Below are positions 23,927-34,382 of a stretch of 39,644 nucleotides of DNA, piece after piece. A program made the translations under genes and the position numbers. Origin of the DNA: Emmonsiellopsis sp. PD_33 (taxonomy: Eukaryota > Ascomycota > Eurotiomycetes > Onygenales > Ajellomycetaceae); assembly GCA_032988165.1 (NCBI GenBank), contig JANTQF010000327.1, positions 1-39,644 of the forward strand. The letters run 5' to 3'. How positions within the stretch are numbered: position 1 is the first letter of the stretch; every line of letters begins with the position of its first letter. Under the pieces are notes generated by a model. It saw only the letters and a program-made list of their open reading frames with translations. It searched no databases and had not been told where the DNA came from.

Positions 23927-24568
23927 AATAATAAAATGTAAGAATCGACAACAGGGAGTAATACAGTCCTCCTATTCTGAGTAGGCGAAAGCTAAGCGCC
24001 TTTATAATTCCCGGGGGCAAGACTCTTTATATATGGTCAAGAGACAAGAAATATCGACATCCTAACTCCCCGTTATAGCAAATAACCTTGTCTCCAGACT
24101 CATAGTTCCCCGCAACCTCAAGGGTAAGTCCGTCAGCATCGAGCAGTGGAATGTGGGGGTATTTGGGAGAAATTGTTATAAAACGACAGGGATAGAGCAG
24201 GCGAACCCTTTCAAAATCCTTCTTGATGTAGATTTTTGCCGATCCGTTTTAGCAACTCGAAATTCATGGGTTTCAAGGACGGATTTGCATATCCTGCTCG
24301 GCATCCCGTTTCCGTGCCCCTAAAAATTGATTGGAGTTTAAGGAAAGCAGCCTTAAAAAACACGGGATACTACGCCAGGTAGTCAGCATTGAATAGTACC
24401 CCTTGTCTAGGGCTAAAACACAATCATGGCAATCATACCTCAAATTAGAAAGTAATATAGCTCATAGCGAATACAGATTTCTGTCCTAGGTCAATTTGGC
24501 ATATCTACTGCTATATTTACTGTGCAGCCATCCCAATATTTTCCACGCTCTCCGCCATTGCCATAATT
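23927..24568. other. Intergenic region, promoter of the sugar transporter
   Basis: This 642-bp stretch lies between the transporter start and the stop codon of the next minus-strand gene. I see no credible gene and no distinctive motif in it. Confidence 0.5.
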
Positions 24569-26233
24569 TTATAGCTTAGGTCCGAACTTGCTATCAACAT
24601 CATCCAAACCAGAAGGTCCATCGAACAATCTCGAGGTCAGAGCGCTAGTATTGATCTATATAAAAGTTAGTGGACAAGTTGTTGGCTTCTTGAAGAGAAA
24701 AACCTACATGTTGCGGCCCTAGCTCCTGAACACTACTAACTCCAAGCAGCCTCATGGCAGTCATTGTTTCCTCTTCCAAAACTGTACGGGGTGAAATAGA
24801 GTTAGCTCTCTATCGCCATTTCTTGTAGGCTCCAGAATAGAACATACTCTTTAAGACCCTCTCCACCCCCTGCTCTCCGCCAACAGCAAGCCCATAAAGA
24901 GCCGCCCTCCCAAGCCCAACAGCTTTGGCACCCAATGCCAGAGCCTTAACCACATCTGTTCCCCTTTTAATCCCTCCATCGACTAGAACCTCAATCTGAT
25001 CGAAAACCTGTGGACAGAACTTCCTGATCTCAAGCAGCACCTGTACAGGGGTCGGCGTGGTATCCAAAGCTCTCCCGCCGTGGTTCGAAACAATAATGCC
25101 CTTCACAGCGGGAAACATAGTAGCTGCATAGGCATCTTCATGCGTGTGGATCCCCTTTAGTACAATCGGGAGATCAGTCTGCGTAGACAACCAACCCAGT
25201 GTCTTTTTCCACGTTAGTCCCGACTCCGTACCCCAAAACTGAGGCGGTGCTCCTCCCGTAACTTCCTGCATCTTAAAACGCTCGTCCGCCTCCCGTTTCC
25301 CAGGGAAAGGCGCATCAAGCGTCAAAACGAGGAACTTTATCTGTGGAATCTCCCGGATTCGAGCTAGTGTCCTCTCCGTAGCCCGAATATCTTTAAGAAC
25401 ATACAGCTGCCATCCAAAGACGGCATCGGAGCCGGCGCGCACAATGTCGGACGGAGATATAGATGCGTTAGTGGCGATTATTTGCAATGCATTGAATTTC
25501 GAGCATGCGGCCGATATGCCCATTTCTCCGGATGGGTGGGCGAGACGAGCTATCGCAGCTGGGGATACATAGATTGGTAGGCCAACCTTGTTTCCAAGGA
25601 TTGAGGTCGAGAGGGAACAATTGGTGCAATCGACGAAGACACGGGGACGGAGGAGAATGGACCGGTAGATGTTGTTGTTTTCCAACTTGGTGATTTGATC
25701 ATCAGACGCAGAAACGTAGTATGAGATTGCCTTCGGGGAAAGGCACTTCATAGCATAAGATTCAATTTCGGATATGCTAAGCATAGTCGATACTGGAGGA
25801 ATAGCGCTTTCCGAGGCCCCCGACGGTAGAGTGTGTCTCGATTTTGTGTCATCGTTCGGAAGTTTTTGTAACGAGTCCGTATCAAAATCGCCCAGAAATT
25901 GTTCTGCTGTCAAATATTGTCCCAACAACTCTGCAGGGTGAACGGCGTCAAAAGCAGGAGATGCATCCATTCCCGCGTTTTGCAGAATGACACCCTTTCC
26001 CCCTGGATGGCGGGATATAAATGAAGTAACCTGTCAACAATTTTTGAGTATCAGCGCAGTGTCTCTATATTTCCTACCGCCAGAGGAGTATCAAACCTAC
26101 ATCGTAAACTTTCCCATGTATTATCATCCAGCAATCAGCTTGGGAATTATGCCTGCTCACTGTTCAAGTTAGAAATCTGCATTTAGAATCTCGGAAGCTG
26201 CGAACCTTCTGACAAAGTCCATTTACGCCCCAT
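24569..26233 (-). CDS. Flavocytochrome b2-type FMN-dependent 2-hydroxyacid dehydrogenase
   Basis: Five exons (26206-26233, 26101-26159, 24848-26030, 24708-24781, 24569-24655) give 476 residues. A cytochrome b5 domain starts at once (WTLSEVSRHNS), with HPGG at residues 37-40; His37 and His60 are the likely haem ligands. The FMN barrel follows: YVSPAAIARLAHP, LTLDAPFPGKRE, IVLKGI with Lys321, and SNHGGRALD with catalytic His346. Yeast Cyb2 oxidises L-lactate to pyruvate and passes electrons to cytochrome c in the mitochondrial intermembrane space. This protein lacks a presequence and ends in Pro-Lys-Leu, a possible peroxisomal PTS1 signal. The substrate could be lactate, glycolate, mandelate or another 2-hydroxyacid. 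The first two exons are only 28 and 59 bp and easy to miss; without them the haem-binding HPGG is lost. Intron 1 has a GTTCGC donor. Confidence 0.9.
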
Positions 26234-26951
26234 GACGAAATTCGATCGACCTGTATATATTCCCTTCTCTGTCATATACTGCTTCCGGATATTAATCTTC
26301 CTAGCATGTATATCATGCTATGAGCTCTGTCTCAAGAGAGCATCAATTTTGTCCTCGGTAGAGGCCGGTGATCTGATTTGTTGAAACTAGACAATCTGCC
26401 TGCATCCATCAACATCAATTAGACTATTTCAGAAAGCCAAGCTCTGTCCAGGGACACACCTTATGTTGCCGATGGAATAATACTGACTCATGAACATGGA
26501 AAACGGTCTCCATAGCTTGACGTTTCTGAAGTTTGCTGACATCAAAACTAGCTATCCCGCGCTGTCATTACTGCGGGGAACGCACCTCTTAGAGCGGGAT
26601 ATTTAGCGCACATTTAGCCGGCCAGGGTGCAGTGCTGGCACGGGATTTGGAATCGTTCTGCTCCCTTCACACCAGCTGTAACCCCGCCTTGCCCCGGAGT
26701 GGTCAGGGTTGTGGTTCTGGTTTCGTGGAGCTCCCACATTTGACACCCAAAGGATGAAGTTAACAGGCCCTACAGGCTGCGGCGTCTGTTCCGCTCCCCA
26801 TATGGAAATAGATAGACTAACTGACACAATCCAAGCTTCCGGCTGTTACACTGCGTATAGTTGACTTGCCCCTCGTCTTTCCAGATCCTGTCTGCAGGAA
26901 GTAAAAAAAAAATCAGCTTGATCTCGAAGAACCCCGCGCCCTCTCCTCACC
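26234..26951. promoter_or_regulatory. Divergent promoter: flavocytochrome and beta-mannosidase
   Basis: This 718-bp region separates two divergent starts. It holds four SYGGRG (CreA-type) hexamers at 26573-26578 (+), 26682-26687 (-), 26692-26697 (-) and 26932-26937 (-), of which the middle two form a close pair. About three are expected by chance, so carbon repression is only a possibility. No credible gene lies inside; the small minus frame at 26603-26827 looks random. Confidence 0.4.
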
Positions 26952-29736
26952 ATGCCTCCTTCACAACAGCATCTCACGAGTGGATGGACATTCAAGCAAA
27001 TAGGTGACAATGACAACTCTACCAGTCCCCGCGACAGCCCACCCGTCCTCAGCTCATGGCTCCCTGTCCAGAAGGTGCCCAGCGAGGTACATATTGATCT
27101 TCTAGCTCATAAAAAGTGAGTTCTGCGGGAGACATAAAGCAACTTAACATGGGCGATATTTCTAACAACATGCGCAAAGGATCTCGGATGCATTCGTCGA
27201 CCTCAACGAACTTTCCGTCCAATGGGTTGCGGAGAAAGACTGGATATACAAAACACAGTTCCGAAGCCCGTCAAAGACAGCTACATCTAGTGGAGTCACA
27301 AGAACAGATCTCGTCTTCGACGGTCTCGACACCTTCGCGACTGTTTCTCTCAATGGTGCACAAATCCTAAAGTCGGATAACATGTTCCTGGCCCATCGAG
27401 TCGACGTGACAGATATCCTGAAAAGCGACGAAAACGAAAACATCCTCGAAATTGTCTTTGAATCTGCACTTCTCCGCGGCCGGGAACTGGTCAAAGAACA
27501 TAGCCACGAGCATAAATTTCATGTCCGTCAAACAGAGGCTAGTCGAATCCCCGTACGGAAAGCGCAGTATCATTGGGGTTGGGACTGGGGTCCTATCTTG
27601 ACGACTGCGGGGCCTTGGCGACCGATTTATTTAGAGCAGTATGTTGCAAGGATAGAGGATGTGTGGACGCAGAATGAAGTCAGCCAGGATTTGAAAAAGT
27701 GCTCCGGTCGTATCTTCACGAAGGTCGGGGGTGGAACGCCTGGGGTTGACAGAGTGACAGTTTCTTTATATCTAGGTGGAAATACTGTAGCTGAAAAGCA
27801 GTGCGAAATCGATTCGTCCGGTCTCGCTGATACCACATTCGAGATCGATGATCCCAAACTCTGGTATCCCTTTGGATATGGTGAGCAGAGCCGCTATACA
27901 CTGACTGCGGTTCTTACCCGAGAATCCCAAGGAACTCTGGACTCCAAATCCAAATTAATCGGCTTCCGAAGGAGCGAATTGATACAGGAGAAAGATTCAG
28001 CCGGCAAGTCATTTTACTTCCGAATCAACGGAATCGACATATTTGCTGGAGGATCCTGCTGGATCCCCGCAGATAGCTTCCTCTCACAGATATCTAAAGA
28101 GCGATATTACGATTGGATGAAGCTCATGGTCGAAGGCAACCAAATCATGGTCCGAATCTGGGGAGGTGGTATTTATGAAGACGACTCTTTATTCAATGCA
28201 TGCGATGAGCTTGGCATTTTAGTCTGGCATGATTTCTGTTTTGCTTGCGGTAGCTACCCAACCTATCCTGAATTTCTGGAGTCAGTTGAAAAGGAAGCTA
28301 GGCAAAACCTCAGACGCCTAAGATCACATCCATCCGTTGTTATCTGGGCTGGAAGTAATGAGGACTATCAGGTCCAGGAGAGATATAAATTGGACTATGA
28401 TTATGAGGATAAAGATCCCCAGTCCTGGCTGAAATCGACGTTCCCGGCAAGATATACGTATGAATACCTCCTCCCGAAATTAGTTGCGGAAGAGGATCCA
28501 GGCGCCATTTACCATCCCGGTAGCCCATGGGGGGACGGCAAGCATAGCGCTGACCCAACCGTGGGAGACATCCATCAATGGAATAGTAAGTCCCTCCTTT
28601 TCAGCACTGAATAGGGAGACCGATACTAACATCCTCCCACAGTCTGGCACGGGGCAATGAACAAATACCAAGATTGCCATCTTCTTAGCGGCCGTTTCAT
28701 CAGCGAGTTTGGCATGGAAGGATACCCTCACCTGGAAACTACGCACGCAATGATCACCAACGAGCAGCAGCTGTATCCAGGCTCCCTAACGATGGATTTC
28801 CGCAACAAAGCATTCGATCACGAACGTCGATTGATGACGTATATCGCCGAGAATTTCCAGATCAAATATGACCTACCTGCCTTCACTCATTTGACGCAAA
28901 TCGCACAAGCGGAGGCGATGCACTTCGCTTACAAGACCTGGAGGCGGCAATGGGGGCAACCAGGGGCCCGTCTGTGCGGTGGGGTGTTGGTCTGGCAGCT
29001 GAATGATTGCTGGCCAACAATGTCATGGGCCGTGGTGGATTATTTTCTTGTTAAGAAGCCCGCTTTCTATTCCATTGCACGCGCCTTGAAACCTCTGGCT
29101 GTGGGAGTTTCCAGGACTTGTCATGAGTGGACAAAGGGCCATTCTGACCCCACACTACCCACGAGAGATACCAAATTTGACCTCTGGGTTGCTAGTAGCC
29201 GGCAAGAGCCCGTTGAGGCTGAAGTGAAAGTGCGATTCATCTCGATTCGATCTGGCAAGGATGACAGCCGTTCGTTTGTACGAAAGGTCACTGTGCAACC
29301 TAATGCCACAACAACCGTGGTGGAAAATCTGGCTATTCCTATCTCCGACATGGTGTTTAGTTACACTTGGGCAACTTTTGATCACACAAAGTACAATCCA
29401 TATGTGATCCATGCCATGTGTACGGTGGATGGTGAGGTTGTCTCGACTGATACCGCTTGGCCTCAACCATTGAAGTATCTGGACTTCGCTGATAGGAATG
29501 TCGAATTCAAAATGTCACCGACAAAGGATGGGTTAGTTCTCTCTGTAGAACGTCCTGTCAAAGGCTTCGTATTTGAGGAAAAGAGGGGGATGAAGTTGAG
29601 CGATAACGGCTTCGACCTTGTGCCTGGCGAGGAGAGGGAAGTACGCGTGACGGGGGCAAAAGTTGAAGAATTGCGGTGGACATATATTGGTTCCCCTGCT
29701 GCATCGTTAGGAATACCTCAGACAATATCGCTATGA
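26952..29736 (+). CDS. mndB: Beta-mannosidase B, intracellular (GH2)
   Basis: Three exons (26952-27115, 27180-28585, 28643-29736) encode 887 residues, near the size of fungal type B beta-mannosidases. There is no signal peptide, matching the intracellular B type rather than the secreted A type. The N-terminal jelly-roll domain is seen in VDLNELSVQWVAEKDWIYKT, and the barrel in RIWGGGIYEDDSLFNACDELGI. The acid/base is probably Glu449 in WAGSNEDYQ and the nucleophile Glu545 in FISEFGMEGYP. The family removes terminal beta-1,4-mannose from manno-oligosaccharides and N-glycan core fragments. It is divergent from a flavocytochrome gene and near a sugar transporter that could supply mannobiose. The start was chosen because MPPSQQHLTSGWTFKQ gives the expected N-terminal domain. 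Confidence 0.93.
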
Positions 29737-30217
29737 ATCGCCTGACAGTCTCTGTTATGACGGACGAGACTATTTCTCATTAATGAGGGAGAATAGATTG
29801 TGTTGTGAAGTCTGTACAGGGGTGTATGTAAGAATATACATAAATAGGTAACAAATTAGCTTATCCGTACTTACGTACAGGTATATTCTTAGAAATTCTT
29901 GCTTATATCAGAATGATAGCAAAAATGAACTATCCTAATCTTCTTTTTTTAGCAGGATGTCTCAAATAATTAAGAACAAGCCACCCCCAGAGGGATAAGC
30001 TTACCTGTTCTCCACGCAGGGCTGACTTAGACACTGCCAGGAGGAGGTGCGTCACATATAACTACTTCTCCCCTCACTTGGCAGCCATCCCTGGAATCAG
30101 TCCTGGGAATAAAGCAGCTTGAGTATCAGCATCTTTATACTCACCTCCAGATACAGCTTTCCATCTAGCCCTGACCTATCAAACAACTCCTCCCCCAATA
30201 CTTCAAACCGAACAGAC
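29737..30217. other. Intergenic region between beta-mannosidase and SDR genes
   Basis: This 481-bp stretch probably holds the beta-mannosidase 3' UTR and the SDR promoter. It contains an inverted repeat (AAGAATATAC at 29830-29839 against GTATATTCTT at 29881-29890) and is otherwise featureless. Confidence 0.5.
29830..29890. repeat. Inverted repeat, 10-bp perfect arms
   Basis: AAGAATATAC and GTATATTCTT are perfect reverse complements 41 bp apart, about 95 bp after the beta-mannosidase stop codon. It could form a weak hairpin in the 3' UTR. No function is assigned. Confidence 0.6.
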
Positions 30218-31218
30218 ATGTCAACTATCCAAGGACTTAACGGCTTCGCCGTCGTGACCGGAGTAAGCATCCATCCCGTATTCACAGTAACTCCACCAAA
30301 TGCGCTAACATTTCCAACCCAGGCAGCCAGCGGCATTGGCCAAGAATCAGCATGGCAGCTCGCAGAAGCAGGTGCCTCGGGCATCCTCTTCGCAGACATC
30401 AACGAGGCCGGTGCGAAGGAATCAGCAGAAAAGAGCAAAACCCTCGCCACCAACCCGAACTATAAAGCCCTATCCATCAAGGTGGATATCACGAGTAAAG
30501 CGAGTGTGCAGGAGGTTGTCGATGTCGCGTTGAAAGAATTTGGACGCGTTGATTATGGTGTTCATTGTGCTGGGGTAAGCAGATTTTTTCCCCTTCAAGT
30601 TGCCTTTCCATTTCATCTCGGGCTAGATAGATAGAGAGTGGACGGAAGGGCTGAAAGAGAAAAAACAAAAAATGTTTTATAAAGATCGGCCAAAAATCAT
30701 CCACCACCATCTCCAACCCGGTCGAAGACGAATACACCCAGCTCTGGAACGTGAACCTAAAGGGCACCGTCTTCGTAATCGGCGCCCTTGTCACCGCCAT
30801 GGAGAAAAACGAAATAGCCATCATCCGCGGCCGCAACGGCGAGCGACAAGTCGGGCGGGGCTCAATCGTCGCTCTGGCTTCGGCAGACTCGCTCGGCGTG
30901 GAGGCCGGTAAGGGCGCCTACATTGCATCCAAGCATGCGGCCTTGGGCATCGCGAAGACGGCTGCGCTGGAGAATGCGGAGAAGCAGATCCGCATCAACG
31001 CGCTGTGTCCGACGTGGGTTGCGACGCCGATGATGGAGGAGTATTTCACCGTTGTGCCGGGGCTTCGTCAGATGATCGAGGAGAAGCATCCGAAGAAACG
31101 CATGGCGCTGCCGGAGGAGGTTGCTAGTGCTGTGCTGTACATGCTTAGTCCTGGGGCGAGTTATGTTTCTGGGACTGGGCTTCTGATTGACCATGGTGTT
31201 TTGTTATCTGTGGTGTAG
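30218..31218 (+). CDS. Short-chain dehydrogenase/reductase (classical SDR)
   Basis: Three exons (30218-30262, 30323-30574, 30685-31218) give 276 residues, normal for a classical SDR. The cofactor-binding TGAASGIG motif begins at residue 14 and is split by the first intron. CAG stands where NAG is usual (residues 97-99). The catalytic Ser lies in ALASADS and the Tyr178/Lys182 pair in YIASK. NALCPTWVATPM and the C-terminal GLLIDHG are typical. An Asp-Ile (FADI) at the end of the second strand suggests NAD rather than NADP. The substrate is unknown; the fold covers alcohols, sugars and secondary-metabolite ketones. No link to its neighbours is evident. Confidence 0.92.
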
Positions 31219-32870
31219 ATGTGGGGGATTTCGGGTTCTATAAACAGGGTGTTGTTCTCCTTGAGTCGGAAGGAATAAAAGGAAACATGATGTTGAACAA
31301 CGTCTGGGGAAAGCTGGGCCTCACGTGATGGACTACACCCCCCTTAGCCATACATCCAACCTCCCCTTGTTAATTAGGGAATAAAATGAGGATTGATAGT
31401 CAACCATTCAAACCAGTTGACGGTAACTCACGTATACGCTCCAATGGCTGTGGTTTTGAACCATCAATTTCTGCATCCGTCCGGTCCAAACTTGACAGGC
31501 GGGAGAGGCATGATTGTCCTTCCGGAGGTCACAGATGGTTGAAATATTCAACCCAGAAGGCCATTCTTATTCCTGTCAAACGGCCCATGCCGAAATAAGC
31601 TAGTATCAGGCTTCAAGGCAATAATGGAAGGAACATGATTCAAAGACTAAGGCATTGCATTGATAACAAAACTTGACACTAAGGGTGGGAAACATTAAGA
31701 TAGATAAACTTGGTGAATTAATGAGAAAAAGGAAATCGTCGTTTGGCCGTCACATCCCCAGGCGCGTGTGCATCCCCAGACCACTACTGACCCCGCATCA
31801 TCCGCCCCGCCAAAGCAAATCATCACCACCCGGCCCGACCCCGCCTACTCTCTCAAAGCACAAGGATAAAAAACAGTTCAGAGATTAAACACGTTGGAAA
31901 ACAGCCGGAAAGTGCAAATAAGAAAAAACGCAAAGCAGAAAGCATTGTTGACAGAAGACCACCCCGGAAGCGACCCTAGCCATAAGTCCGTCGCCGTGTT
32001 CCTGAACGAAGAGGTATTGAAGTATGTTCCGCCTGTTCGTGTTGAAACCCGAAGGAAATAGAACAACTGAACCTGACCACAACCGGATCAGGGGACATCA
32101 GTCATTGCTGTTCTTCTTCTGGCACAACCCCTCCGTTCCTGTTAAATTGATTCGTCCCCGCTTATCTTCGTCGAACATGGATGCATCGCAATAAAAACAA
32201 ACTTAAAAATCGATAGCGTATGCTGATGAGAAACAGTGGAAAAAATTGGGCTGAACAAGGGGATAATCGGGGGAGGATTCGGGATTATTAGTGTTGAAAA
32301 AATCCAGGATACCGAAAACTGATAAGTCCGAATATGTTGGGAATCGGTGAAGGTATCCATTTAAGTCTGCACACCACTTCCTCGATCGACGAGTTGAACA
32401 CAAGCAAATAGTACTTTGGGGTAAGGTGCAACCGAATTTGTCGAGGTCGAGGAAGAAGGTGGACAAAATATTGTTCTGAAGCCTGCATCAGTTATTCCAT
32501 AAAAAATATGAACCGTATCTCGACCTTCGGGGAAAAGATTGACACCAAGGTTGAAGTCGCCAGAGCAAGGTCAGTCGTACGAAGGTTGGCTGCGAGAGGC
32601 GGAGGTTGGCCAAGACGACGAAAGGTGACGCTCATAAATCGAAATAACCGAGGTCGAGAAAAGGACTGAGCGGAGGGTTAAACACACACCATAAGAGATG
32701 GAGGGATTCCAGAACAGAAAACGCTCAGAAGATGGGTGCGTGACAAGTGCCAGGCACCACAAAATTGCTGAGGCTTCGAAAGTAGATTGCGATAAGGACG
32801 ATGGAGCCTTTGAACGAGCAAAAAGGGAAAACTGGCCCGCGAAGGAACCGCCGCACCGTTATTCGCAAAA
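31219..32870. other. Convergent spacer between SDR and casein kinase I
   Basis: This 1.65-kb stretch lies between two convergent stops. Open frames here are at most about 90 residues and look random. It probably contains the long 3' UTR of the kinase gene. No RNA gene was recognised. Confidence 0.5.
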
Positions 32871-34382
32871 TCAGTACCAATTAGCACCAGTACCATCATC
32901 CCGCTTCGAACGATGATAAGCAGCACTGGTGTAGCCAGTACCCGCGTTAACACCTTTAGAAGCAGAACGAAGCCTAACGCCGAAGACTATGATATTAGTC
33001 AGATTCTTGAATCAAAATCCTCCATGGCCAGCGTCACAATAAACACCTAACGCACAGGAGTGGGGAGTTCCTTACTCGGAACAGCAGGTTTTGCAGATAC
33101 TCACATCCTATCACTCCCCCCGACGGCGCGATTTGTCTCGGGCGTATCAACAGTTCCACTAGGGACGCGCTCGGCCAACTTGCGGCGAGGACCAGCAAGT
33201 GCACTTGGCTTGGCTTGTGCGTTTGGAGCAACAGCCACGTTGCCCGCGGCATGGCGGCGCGGCTTCTCTTCATCCTCTGCGTTCGCGTTGCCGGTGGCCT
33301 GAGCGATAGCCTGAGCGTTCTTCTGATACTTGTACACAGTCCAGTCGAAGACATAGTCGTACTGGAATGACTCTCTGACGAACAAATCGCGGAAGATCTT
33401 CCTGAGGTAGGAGTAATCTGGCTTGTCATCGAAACGGAGGGACCGGGTGTAATTCAAATAGACGGAGAATTCATTAGGGAATCCACGGCAGAGGACCTCG
33501 GTGGGGGTGGTCATCTTTTTCTCCATGATGCGGTCGTACTTTTGCTTCTTTGTAGCAGCCTTCAGTCCTTGCCATGGGAGGGATCCGCGGCAGAAATAGA
33601 GCATGACATAGCCAAGGGATTCCATATCATCACGGCGAGACTGCTCGACTCCGAGATGGGTGTTGATACTGGCATAGCGGGCAGTACCAGTCAGGTTTTT
33701 GTTCTCACGGTATGGGATATGGAAATGGGTCTTCGGGTCACGATATTTCTTGGCCAATCCGAAATCAATCACATTGACTTGGTTTCCACGCTTGCCAATG
33801 CCCATCAGGAAGTTGTCCGGTTTGATATCACGGTGGATAAAGGATTTTGCGTGGATGTATTCGATCCGGGAAATGAGCTGGTCAGCCAGAAGAAGGACGG
33901 TTTTCAGCGAGAACTTGCGGTTGCAGAAGTTGAAGAGATCCTCCAAGCTAGGCCCAAGGAGATCGATGACCATGGCATTGTAGTCACATTCAGTGCCGAA
34001 CCAGCGAACGAAGGGAATCCCGACACCTCCAGCGAGAGATTTGTAGACACGGGCCTCATATTCAAGTTGAGGATGTTTGGCCTTGACACTCTCAAGTTTG
34101 ATGGCAATCTCCTCACCAGAGATGATGTTGGTGCCTATATTCGAAATAAGAATGTATTTCCACCAGGCTAGGGTCCATGATTACGTACCGAGATAGATAT
34201 CACCGAAACTACCGCTGCCTATCTTGCGGCCAATGCGGTATTTATTACCGACCCTGAGGTCCTTTGGAGGCGTCAGCATGGGGCCGTATATAGTGGGTAG
34301 TTGTAGGAAGATGAGGAGAATCAGGGAAATCTAAAACGAGATTCCAAGAGCCCAGTTATAGTGGTCTTACCATGGTAGTCAT
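32871..34382 (-). CDS. ckiA: Casein kinase I (CK1 delta/epsilon type)
   Basis: Four exons (34371-34382, 34189-34261, 33105-34134, 32871-32973) give 405 residues. The first exon is only 12 bp and encodes MTTM. The kinase domain has the glycine loop GSGSFG (19-24), Lys41, HRDIKPDN with Asp131, DFG with Asp152, and the CK1-specific GTARYASINTHLG and RRDDMESLGYV. A basic Ala/Pro-rich tail follows, ending SKRDDGTGANWY. CK1 acts in the cytoplasm and nucleus on pre-phosphorylated substrates and is essential in growth, DNA repair and clock control in other fungi. The last intron has two nearby AG sites; the one at GTTAG (exon from 32973 down) keeps frame and gives the expected MLRSASKG junction. Near-identity to known fungal CK1 makes this very secure. 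Confidence 0.96.

Noticed and set aside
25970..25970. Start of the hydroxyacid dehydrogenase at this internal Met
   Set aside because: Starting here would drop the HPGG half of the cytochrome b5 domain; two short upstream exons restore it exactly in frame, so Met at 26233 is preferred.
26682..26697. Pair of CreA-type SYGGRG sites in the beta-mannosidase promoter
   Set aside because: Close pairs are the functional form in Aspergillus, but the total number of hexamers is close to chance for this length, so it is not raised as a finding.
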